A stretch of DNA of 64,000 nt from Flavobacterium sp. SUN052 (GCF_028867935.1 NZ_JAPQNS010000005.1:1-64000); one strand, 5' to 3'. Positions 24,930 to 35,929 are shown, numbered from the stretch's first letter. Made by a program: numbers and translations. Notes: generated by a model from the sequence alone, not told the origin.

Positions 24930-26504
24930 TTACTTCTTATCAGCTAGTTTGTCGCTGATTCGGAAGTAATCGAAATCGGCAAAACCGCCCGTTTGTGAGG
25001 TGGCGTAGTTAAAAAGACCAAAACGGTAGCCCATAAAGTGCGGAATGGTATACGGCATTTTCAGCGGTTCGCCAATGGCCGTCCAGGTGTTGCCGTTGAG
25101 GCTATAGAAGAAATGAGCGGTGTCTTTGCGGTCGCGGAAATCGCAGTCGGCTTTCAGGTAGACCATTTTCTGGCTCAACGCAACGCGCTGCACCTCCACT
25201 GGCTTACCCGAACTGGCGCTGACCATCACAATCGACCGCGCCCCATTCTCAACCTTTACACCCACCAGCCCGTAATTTTTCTGCAACAGGCTCAGCCCGG
25301 CAAAATCGCCCTCTTTCAGGTTCGACGCGTCGAGCAACGTGGCACCCGACGATTCAGGGCCTATGGTGCGCTGGGTCAGGGTGTTGCGGGCCATCACGAA
25401 CGACGTGTCGGTACGACCGGTTTTCAGGCGCAGAAATCCTTTCCGCTCGGTCACCGACCAGAGCCTATTGTCGGGATTGTGATTCCACTGCCACACGAGC
25501 GGCAGGGCTGGCTCGCCTTTTTTGCGAGTAAATTCGTCGGAGTGTACAATTCCGGGAATCAGGCCCTTGCTGGCGGGCAGGTTGAGCGTTTGGGGGACTT
25601 TGCCGTTTTCGCCCAGCACCGGCCAGCCGTCTTCCCATTTTACGGGCACCAGATATGGAATGCGGCCAACTCCGCCGAAGTCGCGGAACAGGTACGCGAA
25701 CCAGCGTCCATCGGGCGTGTCGATTAGCCCGCCCTGCGCTACGCCCATATCCTGCAACGCCACCCGGCCTTCCCAGGGACCCGTAATCTTGTCGGCGCGG
25801 TGAATGATCACCGTCCGCATACCACCCCGCGGCCAGCTGATATTGAACAGGTAATATTTACCCTTCACCTTGAAAAGCTGCGATCCTTCGGCGGGCAGGC
25901 CACCACCCGTTCCCGATGGCGTACTGGCGTTCTCAATAATGACCTGCTCAGTCGTGCCGGGTTTCACACTCGACGCGTCGGCGTTCAGTTCGACTAGCCG
26001 GAGTTTGCCCGCGCCGTATATCAAGTACGTTCGTCCGTCATCGTCGAAAAACAGACTGTGGTCGTGGTACGATGGCTTAAACGAAACTTCTTTCCATGGC
26101 CCTTTTTCAATGTTTTTCGTTGTGTAAACGTGCGTTCTGCCGCTGGTCTGGGCGAAGGTTGTCGCGTAGTACGTACCGTTGTGGTAGCGTAGGCTGCTCG
26201 CCCATGACCCGCGCCCATAGGTACTTTTGCCGTTGTTCAGACTCATAGCGTCAACGCTCGTCAGCGTATCATACGCATAACCCACCAGTTGCCAGTTGAC
26301 CAGGTCGTTCGATTTCATGATGGGCAACCCCGGACTCAGGTGCATAGTAGTACTGCTCATGTAGTACGTATTGCCCACCCGAATCATAGCCATATCGGGT
26401 ACGTCGGCAAAAATCACCGGGTTCTGGGCGCTCTGCGATACTGCGGCAACGTACCTGAACAGCAGGCTCACCAGTAAACCGTATTGGAATAACTTATTTT
26501 TCAT
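24930..26504 (-). CDS. GH43 family glycoside hydrolase (beta-xylosidase/arabinofuranosidase)
   Basis: The ATG at 26504 (MKNKLFQYGLL, signal peptide) gives 524 residues; the frame upstream to 26561 has no signal-like start. The five-bladed propeller part covers about 30-330. Acidic residues are in FADVPDMAMI (base), HDHSLFFDD (pKa modulator) and PAEGSQLF (acid). The C-terminal 190 residues are a concanavalin-like beta-sandwich, common in GH43 beta-xylosidases (MVYLKADCDF, FHYSLNGNTW-like region). It would release xylose or arabinose from oligosaccharides. Its 148-base leader holds one of the GTGT-N7-ACAC dyads, so a promoter may lie there. Confidence 0.87.
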   Translation of the reverse strand: MKNKLFQYGLLVSLLFRYVAAVSQSAQNPVIFADVPDMAMIRVGNTYYMSSTTMHLSPGLPIMKSNDLVNWQLVGYAYDTLTSVDAMSLNNGKSTYGRGSWASSLRYHNGTYYATTFAQTSGRTHVYTTKNIEKGPWKEVSFKPSYHDHSLFFDDDGRTYLIYGAGKLRLVELNADASSVKPGTTEQVIIENASTPSGTGGGLPAEGSQLFKVKGKYYLFNISWPRGGMRTVIIHRADKITGPWEGRVALQDMGVAQGGLIDTPDGRWFAYLFRDFGGVGRIPYLVPVKWEDGWPVLGENGKVPQTLNLPASKGLIPGIVHSDEFTRKKGEPALPLVWQWNHNPDNRLWSVTERKGFLRLKTGRTDTSFVMARNTLTQRTIGPESSGATLLDASNLKEGDFAGLSLLQKNYGLVGVKVENGARSIVMVSASSGKPVEVQRVALSQKMVYLKADCDFRDRKDTAHFFYSLNGNTWTAIGEPLKMPYTIPHFMGYRFGLFNYATSQTGGFADFDYFRISDKLADKK

Positions 26505-26591
26505 AGCGGTAAGGTGCAGGTTTCGATGCCAATCACTTTGCTGACAAAATGGGCTATGCATAAGTCTTCAAAGTGCTTGGTAAGACAAATA

Positions 26592-26606
26592 GTGTTATTT
26601 TGACAC
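26592..26606. promoter_or_regulatory. GTGT-N7-ACAC dyad upstream of the GH43 gene
   Basis: GTGT (26592-26595) and ACAC (26603-26606) flank seven bases and are followed by ATTTA. The copy at 34522-34536 is also followed by ATTTA, and the two 20-base stretches agree at 16 positions. This lies about 90 bases before the GH43 start. Confidence 0.35.
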
Positions 26607-26652
26607 ATTTATGTACAGATATGATGATCTTGTTTGTATTGAAAAACAATTA

Positions 26653-28935
26653 TCAACGCGTTACAAGTCTAATTTGATGAAAGCGAGGTGTGTTTGTTCC
26701 ATTTTGAGCTACGATTTTCAACGTAATCACTTCATTGTCATCTGCTTTTAGTCGGATCGTTTTTCCCTCGGTGGAAAGAATCTCGGCTGGTTTTTCGTTT
26801 ATTAAAAAGCGCACACTTTCTGGCTTTATATCGTCCAAAGCTCTAATGTCAATGTACTTACCCGCTTGATTTTTATTCTGTAACTGGTAAGCGATAGACG
26901 ACTGGGTACGTCGCCAGAAGCGCTCATCATCATACCCCGAATCGCTTTTTTCGCCTTTGTATTGATGGTCCACTTCGGGTTGCTGTTCACCACAATTTAC
27001 TTTGTCAACAGTAATCGCTTCGAGGGCCAATGCCTCGGCTTCCTGCTGTTTCAACCGGGTTTTCTGCTCGTCGTAGGCCGACTTCGAAAAAGTCTGAAAA
27101 TACATCTGATAACGGGCGTCGTGAACCTCGTAAAACGGTTGCAGGGTCAGCGAGTCCAGATTAAAACGGAGCCGGTCAGCGGGTTTAAGCCCCTTCAGGT
27201 ACGTTGACGGGTCACCCACCAGCGCATAGGCATTGGTGATCGGGTACAATTTGCCTTTCGTTTCATGACCCATGCGGCTATCATCGGCAAAAAGACCTTT
27301 TAAATCGGTAGTCGACGTTTTGGCGGCCAGCACAATGGGACCATTCACAAAGGCAGCCCAGTTGGAGCCATCCGGCAAATACTCCAGCCGCGTCGACGTA
27401 TTGAAGCGGACCGATACTTTATCGCCCGACTTCCACTTTCGATGAATGGCAACATAACTGGCTGGCTTTGCGACAACGGACTGCGCTTTACCATTTACCA
27501 ACACAGTCAAGTTTTCGGCCCACTTTGGATAGCGAATATGCACAGAAAATTCCTGTGGTTTTGTTGTCTCTACAATCAGTTCAGATTGGTTTTGGTACGG
27601 GAATTCAGTGCGTTGGGTTAACCGAACGTTTTTGTCCGCCCAATTCACCGTCGACGGAATAAACAGGTTCACGAATAGGTCGTTAGCGGTATGGCTGTAG
27701 ATGAGTTCGCCATATTTGGTGTGGTTTTCGATCCCTGACCCCACGCAGCACCACATGCTGGTTTCGGGCTGCGAGTAGACCCGGTAATGGTTGGGTCGAA
27801 TGGGTGTGAAATACACAAACCCGCCTTTCTCGGGGTGCTGGCTCGACAGGATGTGGTTGTAGAGTGTCCGTTCGTAGAAGTCCACGTAGCTCACGTCGTC
27901 CTTATCCAGAAACAGCGCTTTGCTCAGCCGCAGCATATTGAACGAGTTGCAGGTTTCGGGCCCCTGATTCGATTTGATTACCTGACTAAAATCCGTTGTC
28001 GGGTTGAAATGCTCGCGAACGCTGTTGCCTCCAAATGCCACACTACGGGTCTGCGACACGTTTTGCCAGAAATATTGCGCGGCTTCCGACCAATCCGACT
28101 TACCCGTCAGCGTGGCAATTTTCTCGAACCCGATCACCTTTGGAATTTGTGTGTTGGCGTGGAGTCCCGTTAGTTTATCCTCTTTTGCCAATAGTGGATT
28201 CAACAACGCTCGGTGTGAAATCCGCTGCGCCGTTTCGAGGTATTTATTGTCTTTCGTCAGGATGTACAGATCGGCGAAGGTTTCGTTGATGCCCCCGTGT
28301 TCGGTGCGCAACACCTGCTGAATCTGATCGTCGGACAGGGGTTTGATCAGCTCTACGAACCAATCGCCCAGGCCAATCAACACCAGTTTGGCTTGCTGGT
28401 TTCCGGCGTACTCGTACGCATCACGCAGGCCTGCAAACAGCTTGTGAATGTTGTAGAGCGGCACCCAGGTATTATTCAGTCCGAAGCTGCTGCCATCGAT
28501 GTCGCCTTTGTGAATCCGCTCCCAAAACACCTTCCCCTGCGGGATGCCACCCACATACCCATTGCCGTTTTTAGCCTGACATTGCGCCAGTTGGTCAATC
28601 ATATAGTCGAGCCGTTTTTTCAGTTCGGCATCGCTGGTCGAGGCATACATCATCGCCAGCGCCGACAGGTAATGCCCACCGATATGCCCATCCAGTCCCG
28701 AGCTTTCCCAGTTGCCATAACGCGGGGCTTTTTCCGGCAATCCGGCATCAATCAAGTACGGAGCGAGAAGCTTATCCGGGTTGAGTGCCAGAATATAGCG
28801 TAGGTCAACATCCTGCGCATTTTTGAATGGCCCACCGGTCAGCTTCACCTCCTGTAAAGCGAAGGGCTGCATCTGCGCCAGCGCTGAAATGCTGAGCAAA
28901 AGGAGGAGGGCGATATGAAAGGGATTGGTCTTCAA
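26653..28935 (-). CDS. GH127 beta-L-arabinofuranosidase-like protein
   Basis: The 760-residue protein has a signal peptide (1-20) and the (alpha/alpha)6-barrel of GH127 (formerly DUF1680). The zinc/cysteine catalytic set is intact: Glu327 and Cys329 in GPETCNS and the pair Cys396-Cys397 in MWCCVGSG. By comparison with the characterised bifidobacterial enzyme, Cys396 should be the nucleophile. GH127 enzymes release beta-linked L-arabinofuranose from plant arabinans, extensin glycans or similar. A beta-rich C-terminal part (about 520-760) includes an accessory domain near 640-700. It ends 27 bases after the GH43 gene upstream, so it is likely in the same transcript. Confidence 0.9.
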   Translation of the reverse strand: MKTNPFHIALLLLLSISALAQMQPFALQEVKLTGGPFKNAQDVDLRYILALNPDKLLAPYLIDAGLPEKAPRYGNWESSGLDGHIGGHYLSALAMMYASTSDAELKKRLDYMIDQLAQCQAKNGNGYVGGIPQGKVFWERIHKGDIDGSSFGLNNTWVPLYNIHKLFAGLRDAYEYAGNQQAKLVLIGLGDWFVELIKPLSDDQIQQVLRTEHGGINETFADLYILTKDNKYLETAQRISHRALLNPLLAKEDKLTGLHANTQIPKVIGFEKIATLTGKSDWSEAAQYFWQNVSQTRSVAFGGNSVREHFNPTTDFSQVIKSNQGPETCNSFNMLRLSKALFLDKDDVSYVDFYERTLYNHILSSQHPEKGGFVYFTPIRPNHYRVYSQPETSMWCCVGSGIENHTKYGELIYSHTANDLFVNLFIPSTVNWADKNVRLTQRTEFPYQNQSELIVETTKPQEFSVHIRYPKWAENLTVLVNGKAQSVVAKPASYVAIHRKWKSGDKVSVRFNTSTRLEYLPDGSNWAAFVNGPIVLAAKTSTTDLKGLFADDSRMGHETKGKLYPITNAYALVGDPSTYLKGLKPADRLRFNLDSLTLQPFYEVHDARYQMYFQTFSKSAYDEQKTRLKQQEAEALALEAITVDKVNCGEQQPEVDHQYKGEKSDSGYDDERFWRRTQSSIAYQLQNKNQAGKYIDIRALDDIKPESVRFLINEKPAEILSTEGKTIRLKADDNEVITLKIVAQNGTNTPRFHQIRLVTR

Positions 28936-28962
28936 GGGTAACGTTGCGTTTTCTTACTCCAA

Positions 28963-30642
28963 TTACTTCTTATACATCGGATCGTCGCCTTTGTATTTCA
29001 GGTACTTAAACGAAGCAGAATTCTCTGATTTTTCGCCTGATGAAGTAGCATAAAGGCCATACACGCAGCCAATAAAGCTATTGGCTGCTTTAGTGCTCAA
29101 AAACTTGCCGTCGACCTGGTCTTTTAACAAGTTCCAGTTTTTTCCATCGGTCGAGTAGTAGAAGCTGTACAAAGCACCTTCTGACTGTATTTTGAAACTC
29201 ACCTTAGCAGCAGATGAATTCAAAGGTACTTCAGTCACCAGTTCCAGGGTTTTGTCCTTACTCTTGAACAACTGGATCACGTCTTTACCTTCGGTTTTTG
29301 ATTTGGCCGCGAAGTAAAAATGGCGTTCGTCCTGAAAAATCACCAACCCCGCTTTTTCATTGTCCGTTTTTGGCGAAAAGATCACTTCAGTTTCGGCGGT
29401 GCTCGTTAAATGCTGTTGACGCTTACCTACAAACGAAGGATTGCCTGCTTCAGAAATTGTTTCCGGTTTGAGCTTAAGTGTCAGCCCGTTGGCCTTCGAC
29501 GTTTTAAACGAACTGCTATCCACCGTTCTCAAAAAAAGCATCGACAGATCAAGCCCTTTATCGAACGTCATCGTATACTCGAAGTTCCCGCTTTGCGGCA
29601 AAGCCCCTTTCTGTTTTACCTCTTTGATGTTTGTTTTGTATTGATACTCAATGGCTTTTTCGCCGTGTTCGATCATTGGCCAATCGTTTACCCACGTCAG
29701 CGGAGCGATGAACATTTCACGGCCCGTATTATAATAATCGCCTTCGTAGGGACGTACTGCCAAGAAAATCGAATACCAATTACCATCAGGACCTTCGATG
29801 AATTGAGCGTGCCCGGCCGACGTGATCGGATTGGGCCGGTCGGCTGGTAGGTTTCTTTGCGTCAGCACCGGGTTGCCTTCAAACGGAACATAAGGCCCCC
29901 AAACATCCCGGCTGCGCAGGGCCACCTGCGAGTGATTGACGGAGGTTCCGCCTTCAGCCGCATATAGGATGTACCAACCGTTACGCTTTAAGATATGCGG
30001 ACCTTCAATCCAAACCGGCTTTTTCGAGAGGTCTACACCACCATTCACCAGTTGTTTTTCTTCACCCAGCACGGTCAAATTCTTATAATCGAACTCATAC
30101 ATCCGGATGGTGCGGTGGCCCGGATAGAGCGGTTTGCGGTCGGGCGCATCGCTGTTGTAAATGATGTAGGCTTTGTCGGTTTCTTCATCAAAATAAATGG
30201 ATGGGTCAATTCCTTTTACCTGAGGGATTTTCACCGGATTGCTGTAAGGACCAGCCGGATTTTTGGAGGTTACGACAAAATTTCCATCATGGTCAATATC
30301 CGTACAAGTTACGTAGTACGTCCCTTTGTAATAAGTGATGGCCGGGGCAAACAGCCCGCGCGTCATCCGCTCGCCCATGAACTCCATTTGCGAAGGACGA
30401 TTGATCACATTGCCGATTTGCTTCCAGTTTTTAAGGTCGCGGCTGTGCATGATCGGCAAACCCGGAAAATACGAAAAAGTAGAATGTACGGAATAATAAT
30501 CAGGCCCCACCCGAACGATGCTCGGATCGGGGTAAAAGCCAGTCAGGATGGGATTGACCAACGTGGTTGTCTGCGCCAACAGGGTGTGGCTGGAAATAAA
30601 ACAAAGTGCTGTAAAAACAGCTAAAATCGAGTTCTTAATCAT
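28963..30642 (-). CDS. GH43 beta-xylosidase/alpha-L-arabinofuranosidase
   Basis: The 559-residue protein has a signal peptide (1-23) and a canonical GH43 propeller. The base Asp is in FYPDPSIV, the pKa-modulating Asp in GIDPSIYFD and the acid Glu in VWIEGPHI. A C-terminal concanavalin-like domain (about 345-555) completes the usual two-domain beta-xylosidase layout. It is more classical than the GH43 at 24930-26504 in that all three acidic motifs match closely. It would remove xylose from xylo-oligosaccharides, or arabinose from side chains. It lies 43 bases after the GH95 gene. Confidence 0.92.
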   Translation of the reverse strand: MIKNSILAVFTALCFISSHTLLAQTTTLVNPILTGFYPDPSIVRVGPDYYSVHSTFSYFPGLPIMHSRDLKNWKQIGNVINRPSQMEFMGERMTRGLFAPAITYYKGTYYVTCTDIDHDGNFVVTSKNPAGPYSNPVKIPQVKGIDPSIYFDEETDKAYIIYNSDAPDRKPLYPGHRTIRMYEFDYKNLTVLGEEKQLVNGGVDLSKKPVWIEGPHILKRNGWYILYAAEGGTSVNHSQVALRSRDVWGPYVPFEGNPVLTQRNLPADRPNPITSAGHAQFIEGPDGNWYSIFLAVRPYEGDYYNTGREMFIAPLTWVNDWPMIEHGEKAIEYQYKTNIKEVKQKGALPQSGNFEYTMTFDKGLDLSMLFLRTVDSSSFKTSKANGLTLKLKPETISEAGNPSFVGKRQQHLTSTAETEVIFSPKTDNEKAGLVIFQDERHFYFAAKSKTEGKDVIQLFKSKDKTLELVTEVPLNSSAAKVSFKIQSEGALYSFYYSTDGKNWNLLKDQVDGKFLSTKAANSFIGCVYGLYATSSGEKSENSASFKYLKYKGDDPMYKK

Positions 30643-30685
30643 GCGCGTAATAAGCTGATTAGTAGCTTTTCAAACAGGGATTGAA

Positions 30686-33169
30686 TTACTGAGCCACCAG
30701 CGTGTATACTTTACCAGGCTGAGTGGCCATGTCGTAAAGTACTGTTTCTTTCAACGCTGGTGGCGTCATGTTGACTTTTGTGGATATAATCGGAGCCGGC
30801 GTATTTTCGGTTATGTAAAACGGATTGGGGTTTGGACCAGCCGCCTGCTTTAAGGCTACACCCTTGCCCGCTTTCAAGGCGTTGGGCGATCGTACCCGCA
30901 GGTTTCCGCCCAGGTTCGACTTTATATCGAGCTTCATCAGTTTTCCGCCGTTCCATTCCATGTTTACCACCTCGAAGCCACCGATAGCTCGTATTCCTTT
31001 GATGCTACCGGTTGGCCATGCATCGGGTAGGGCGGGTAGCAGATGAATGGAGCCATCGGCACTTTGCACTAGCATTTCGGTGATGCCCGACGTACAGCCA
31101 AAGTTTCCATCGATCTGAAACGGCGGGTGCGCATCGAACAGGTTGTTGTACGTACCTCCGCCCCCGGCCTCTTTGTTGGCACCGAGTGGCGTCAGTTGAT
31201 TTTGAATCAGCGTATACGCATGATTACCGTCCTGTAAACGCGCCCACCAGTTCACTTTCCAGCCCATGCTCCAACCCGTCGATACATCGCCCCGGTGAAT
31301 GAGGGACGTTTTAGCGGCACTGTACAGCTCAGGTGTGCGATAGGGCGATAACTGGTTTGATGGGAACAGGCCGTATAAGTGCGAGATATGGCGGTGTTTG
31401 TCGTTCGGATCGTCAATGTCTTCCAGCCATTCCTGCAACTGACCGTGCTGACCAATGTGCATGGGGGGGAGTTTACTGCGCATCAGCTTCAAGGTGTCAA
31501 CAAAAGCGGCATCCTGTTTAAGGAGTTCGGCCGCCCGGATGGTCGTTGTAAATACGTCGAACGCAATCTGGTTGTCCATTGTCGTGCCCGCATCCAGCGA
31601 CGAACCGCCATGAGCGCTGGGTGCGTTTTCGGGAGACGTACCCGGCGTTACTACCAGCCAGTGGTATTTGGGATGTTCAACCAGATAATCGACATAAAAG
31701 GTGGCGGCTCCTTTCAGAATGGGATAGGCCGACGCGAGGAATTTCTTATCACCACTGTACAGGTAATGCTCCCAAAGATGCTGGCTGGTCCAGCCGCCCC
31801 CGGCCACCCACATACCCCAGAGGGCCCCGTCAATAGCCCCCGTTGCCCGCCAGATGTCGGTATTGTGGTGAGCCATCCAGCCACGGGCCCCATACATAAC
31901 CCGCGCCGTCTCCTGACCTGTCTCCGACATATCGCTCACCATCCGCAAAAACGGTTCGTGCAGTTCGGCCAGGTTGGTTTTCTCGGCGGGCCAGTAATTC
32001 ATCTGGGCGTTGATGTTGATTGTATACTTACTGTCCCAGGGTGGCCGCATTTTGTTGTTCCAGATGCCTTGCAGGTTGGCAGGCTGACCGCCGGGCTGCG
32101 ACGATGAAATCAGTAGATAACGACCGTATTGGTAGTAAAGCGTAACCAACTGCGGGTCGTTGGCTGTCCGGAAATTTTTTAGTCGTTCATTCGTGGGCAG
32201 GTTTGCAGCCTCGGTTGAGCCAAGGTCCAGACCTACTCGGTTGAAATATTTTTGATAAGCGGCAACGTGTGGTGTCAGAATAGCCGCGTAGTTTTTGGGG
32301 TAAGCTTTGCTCAGATACGTTTCCGCCCGGGCGTTTTCGTCTCCGCTAATGTCCTTGTATGAATTGAAATTAGTGGCAATCGAGATGTACACAGTTGCGG
32401 CATTAGCTCCCTTTACTATGAGTGTAGTGTCGTTGGCCACTATGGTGCCGCCATCGGTTTTGATTCGGGTAATGCCCTTGAATCTCACCATACCTTTCAC
32501 CCCGTCCTGATCGGAGGTGGTACCGGCAATAGTCAGTTCATTGGCTATGGTTGTTTTGATCGCTGGTTTAGTGTGCTGGGTGGAATACGAAGCGGAAAAC
32601 GCCAGACTTCCCCGCTTGCTGCTGGTTAAGTGCATCACAATGACTTGATCGGGAAACGAAGCCAGCACTTCACGGGTGTAGGTCACGCCGTTAACCGTGT
32701 ACGATGTTTTGGCAACGGCCCGCTCAATGTCCAGTTCCCGGTAATAATCAGTAAAGTTTTCGTGTCCGTCGAAGGTAAGGTTGAGGTTCCCAACTGGCTG
32801 GAACATCTGCCCATGCGACTTTTTGGTGATCATTGCTTTGTTGGCCAGCTGCTCCGCTTCTTTCTGTTTGCCTTCAAAGATTAGTCGCCGTACTTCTGGC
32901 AGAGCCGCCAGAGCGTCTGGGTTATCGTTACGATTAGGGCTTCCGCTCCAGACGGTATGCTCATTAAGCTGAATTGTTTCTCTGGGTACGTTACCGTACA
33001 CCATCGCGCCCAGCCGACCATTGCCAACCGGTAGTGCATTCTCCCAGGTCTGGCCCGACGGGGTAGTATACCAAAGTTTCAGACCAGGCTGGTTCTGTGC
33101 AAAGCCAGCCGCGGTTATAGTTAGGAAAAGTAAGGGAAGGAATAGTCTCATAGAGAATTTACTGAGCAT
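30686..33169 (-). CDS. GH95 alpha-L-fucosidase (or alpha-L-galactosidase)
   Basis: This 827-residue secreted enzyme has the GH95 signatures [14 protein letters not shown] near the start, [14 protein letters not shown] in the middle, [11 protein letters not shown] and FQIDGNFG towards the end. GH95 enzymes cut alpha-1,2-linked L-fucose by inversion; some act on alpha-L-galactose of plant xyloglucan. Two in-frame starts exist (33169 and 33151); both leave a usable signal peptide. With GH29 in the same cluster, two fucosidases of different linkage type are present. That argues for a fucosylated substrate such as xyloglucan or complex xylan. It begins 64 bases after the truncated SusC gene. Confidence 0.92.
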   Translation of the reverse strand: MLSKFSMRLFLPLLFLTITAAGFAQNQPGLKLWYTTPSGQTWENALPVGNGRLGAMVYGNVPRETIQLNEHTVWSGSPNRNDNPDALAALPEVRRLIFEGKQKEAEQLANKAMITKKSHGQMFQPVGNLNLTFDGHENFTDYYRELDIERAVAKTSYTVNGVTYTREVLASFPDQVIVMHLTSSKRGSLAFSASYSTQHTKPAIKTTIANELTIAGTTSDQDGVKGMVRFKGITRIKTDGGTIVANDTTLIVKGANAATVYISIATNFNSYKDISGDENARAETYLSKAYPKNYAAILTPHVAAYQKYFNRVGLDLGSTEAANLPTNERLKNFRTANDPQLVTLYYQYGRYLLISSSQPGGQPANLQGIWNNKMRPPWDSKYTININAQMNYWPAEKTNLAELHEPFLRMVSDMSETGQETARVMYGARGWMAHHNTDIWRATGAIDGALWGMWVAGGGWTSQHLWEHYLYSGDKKFLASAYPILKGAATFYVDYLVEHPKYHWLVVTPGTSPENAPSAHGGSSLDAGTTMDNQIAFDVFTTTIRAAELLKQDAAFVDTLKLMRSKLPPMHIGQHGQLQEWLEDIDDPNDKHRHISHLYGLFPSNQLSPYRTPELYSAAKTSLIHRGDVSTGWSMGWKVNWWARLQDGNHAYTLIQNQLTPLGANKEAGGGGTYNNLFDAHPPFQIDGNFGCTSGITEMLVQSADGSIHLLPALPDAWPTGSIKGIRAIGGFEVVNMEWNGGKLMKLDIKSNLGGNLRVRSPNALKAGKGVALKQAAGPNPNPFYITENTPAPIISTKVNMTPPALKETVLYDMATQPGKVYTLVAQ

Positions 33170-33233
33170 GTTGTTCTAATAGGTTACTTTTTATGCACAA
33201 ATCTGCCCTTTTTAGGCCCATTCCTCAAACTAT

Positions 33234-34451
33234 CTAATCCCAATATGACTGCCAAATTCCTTGTGTGTTCAAGGCTGCCGACTGGTCTTTGAACTTCGCA
33301 TACTGCGCGCCATTCATGACGTTGTATTTGCCCATGATGCTTGTTACACCATGATAACCGTCATACGTCAACACGGGCTTACCAACTTTACCTCTTTTGG
33401 TTGTAATCAGAATGACACCACCAGCACCCCGCGAACCGTAAATGGCCGTTGCTGAAGCGTCTTTCAAAATTTCAAGGTTAGCAATATCGTCTGGGTTTAT
33501 ATCATTCAAACCACCGAACGGAATACCATCCACTACAACAAGAGGACCATCGAGACCATCACCGTTACCGGTTGTCAATGACCGGTTACCACGGATACGA
33601 ATGGATGCCTGGCTACCGGGAGTAGAACCGTTGCTTACGATGGACACCCCGGCTGCCCGGCCTTTGAGTTGGTTAAGCAAGTTTGGTGCTGGTACTTCTT
33701 TCAGCGTTGCCTCGTTAACGGTTGTAACAGCGCCTGTTACGTCCCGCTTGCGCTGCGTACCGTAACCAACTACCACAACTTCATCGAGCGTTTTGTTATC
33801 TGCCAGCAACGTAATGTTAATGGTGCTTTGTGTGCCAACTGTAACTTCTTTCGCCGTAAACCCAACCAGCGAGAATACCAGAACGGCGTTTGCATCTGGT
33901 GCAGTAAGCCGATAATTGCCCCGCTCATCGGTGGTTGTTCCGCGCGTTGTAGACTTGATCTGAATGTTCACGCCTGGCAACCCTTCGCCCTTATCGTCAG
34001 TAACCCGGCCACTGACCTGAACATCTTTGGCGTTTTGCATCGTTGGCTCACTTACAGACGAATTTGACTGTGACTGCGGAGCCGGAGCAATATCTCTTTT
34101 GATTACAATTCGCTGATCAACAACTTCATAGCTCAAATTGAGCGGAGTCAGAATATGATCTAAAACTTGAGAGAGTTGCTCGTTGCTGGCCTGATAATCA
34201 ATCTTACGTTTTGATTGAATGATTTCGCGGCTAAATAGGAATTGGACTTTCGCGAGCTTTTCGAGCCGCCGGATAATAACTTCAACATGTTCATTTTTTG
34301 CAGAAAGGCTAACTCGGCGATTCAGGAGTTCCTGCGCTTTGCTGTCTAATGCAAAGGTTACGTTGGTCAGTATAAGCACCAGCAAAATTGGCAGGCTAGA
34401 TGCTTTTATAACCCTGACCCAAACATCGTATTTGGATAGAATGTAATGCAT
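33234..34451 (-). pseudogene. truncated SusC-like TonB-dependent receptor (N-terminal third)
   Basis: The 405-residue product contains only the front part of a SusC protein. It has an inner signal region (about 12-34), an STN domain (about 45-115), a carboxypeptidase-D-like regulatory domain (about 143-215) and most of the plug domain (about 230-370, with DEVVVVGYG and YGSRGAGGVILITTK). SusC proteins normally run to about 1000-1100 residues; the whole beta-barrel is missing. The frame ends ...QSYWD then TAG, and 64 bases later the GH95 gene starts. There is no SusD gene. A deletion between susC and GH95 is the simplest explanation. An assembly or recombination artefact is possible. It could still make a signalling N-terminal piece. 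Confidence 0.82.
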
Positions 34452-34521
34452 GTGTTTGTGTACTTTGGTTGTGTTGATTGAGATTAAAAACCCGAAACGT
34501 GTCCTCTTTAAGGAGGTAAAT

Positions 34522-34536
34522 GTGTATTAGTGACAC
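34522..34536. promoter_or_regulatory. GTGT-N7-ACAC dyad upstream of the truncated susC
   Basis: AAATGTGT (34518-34525) pairs with ACACATTT (34533-34540) over a 7-base loop, an 8-bp perfect dyad. It lies about 70 bases before the susC start in the 194-base gap after the FecR gene. It resembles the dyad at 26592. Confidence 0.4.
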
Positions 34537-34645
34537 ATTTAAGGTGGTGATAAGTGGCGGTGTCGGCACAACTATCGCTTATGGAACTAGGAAAGTGATA
34601 GATTTTATACCATAGTAATAGGGGGTGTTAAGGATTGAAGAACAG

Positions 34646-35722
34646 TTAATTACAACCACGACTGTGGATGATTACCTGATTGTCGACGATCACATACGTG
34701 GATTCAATGGTGAGGCAGATCAGCCGGATTTTTTCAAGGAAAGGCACATCATTAAGTTTACCCGTAAATGAGCAGTTTTTGAGAAGCTCATTGTCGTGCC
34801 GGATAGGCATATGGTACTGCCCTTCGAGTGTGGTAAATATCTCATTAACAGGGGTGTACTCGAAGTTAAATTGCTGGTCTATAATAGCCGAGGTAGTCTC
34901 TTTTGGTGTCAGCGTTTCGCGCTTTATAGGTTGCTTGTTGCTGGCTCCAAGGCTCAGCTTTTCGTTGGGTGCCAGAGAAACAGTTTTGTCGGGTGAGGCA
35001 ACTGGTGTAACACTAACTCTACCTGTTTTGACTCGTACAAAAGCAGTACCTTCCTTGTCGTAGGATCGAACCTGAAAGCTGGTCCCCAGTACTTTAGTGG
35101 TTAAATTAGTTGTATACACGATAAATGGTTTGGCCGGGTTTTTACTCACTTCAAAAAAAGCCTCACCTTGCAAAAACACTTCGCGAAGGGAATAATCGGT
35201 CTGCTTACGAAATCGCAACTGGCTATCCGTAGACAGCAATACAGACGAATTGTCGGGTAACAAAACGACCAGGGGCTGTCCCGTTATGTTCTTCACAATC
35301 TTCCACTCATTGTTTCGGATAAGCTGCTTCTCCGGGCTGTTTATAGCACTCAGTTTTTTAAAAGTAGATCCACCAAACGGCCACCAAAAAAGTAGCGCAC
35401 TTACTACCGCGGCTGCGGCCCCCCATCGTATCCATTGCCTAATAAATGCTGGTTTGGTTACTACAAATCTGTCGGGCAGTCGATCCAGAATTTCCTCAGT
35501 TTTCTCCTTTACCTGCTGATCTGAAAGGTCAACGCCCTTACCCTGAATTACTAAAAACGTGGCTACAGCCTGTTCGTAAATTTCCGCTCTGTCGGGATAA
35601 TCAGCCAGCCATTGTTGCCAATATGCCTTGTCCTCCGGCCGTCTTTCCAGCATCCAGGTCCTGAATGCGTCATCTTGCAAGAAATCTTCAACGGTTAACA
35701 GGTTTTTAGGAGAAAGGCTCAT
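34646..35722 (-). CDS. FecR-family anti-sigma factor
   Basis: The 358-residue protein has a cytoplasmic N-terminal anti-sigma part (about 1-90) and one membrane helix near 95-115 (WGAAAAVVSALLFWWPF). A periplasmic FecR domain follows (about 150-260, VLLPDNSSVLLSTDS and LQGEAFFEVSK), then a DUF4974-like secretin/STN-type C-terminal domain (about 285-350). FecR proteins receive a signal from the STN domain of a SusC receptor and release an ECF sigma factor. The truncated SusC with its STN domain is directly downstream. The expected sigma gene is not adjacent; the nearest is at 4709-5287. The gene is divergent from the kinase operon. Confidence 0.9.
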   Translation of the reverse strand: MSLSPKNLLTVEDFLQDDAFRTWMLERRPEDKAYWQQWLADYPDRAEIYEQAVATFLVIQGKGVDLSDQQVKEKTEEILDRLPDRFVVTKPAFIRQWIRWGAAAAVVSALLFWWPFGGSTFKKLSAINSPEKQLIRNNEWKIVKNITGQPLVVLLPDNSSVLLSTDSQLRFRKQTDYSLREVFLQGEAFFEVSKNPAKPFIVYTTNLTTKVLGTSFQVRSYDKEGTAFVRVKTGRVSVTPVASPDKTVSLAPNEKLSLGASNKQPIKRETLTPKETTSAIIDQQFNFEYTPVNEIFTTLEGQYHMPIRHDNELLKNCSFTGKLNDVPFLEKIRLICLTIESTYVIVDNQVIIHSRGCN

Positions 35723-35929
35723 TAGTACTATTCGGGTATTTTTATTGATAGTATGGTGATACTCCTGTTCAATACCCTCCTGAAAGCGAATTTTTTTACG
35801 AAAAAGTACAAAATTTTAGAATTGAATTGGCAACCCACTGATTACGAAGCTTTTTGCGAATGCGTTTTTTGCATCAACTAGCGAGGTAACGTGAAGTATC
35901 ATGCCCCTTCAGTAAAAAACCTGCGTTCA

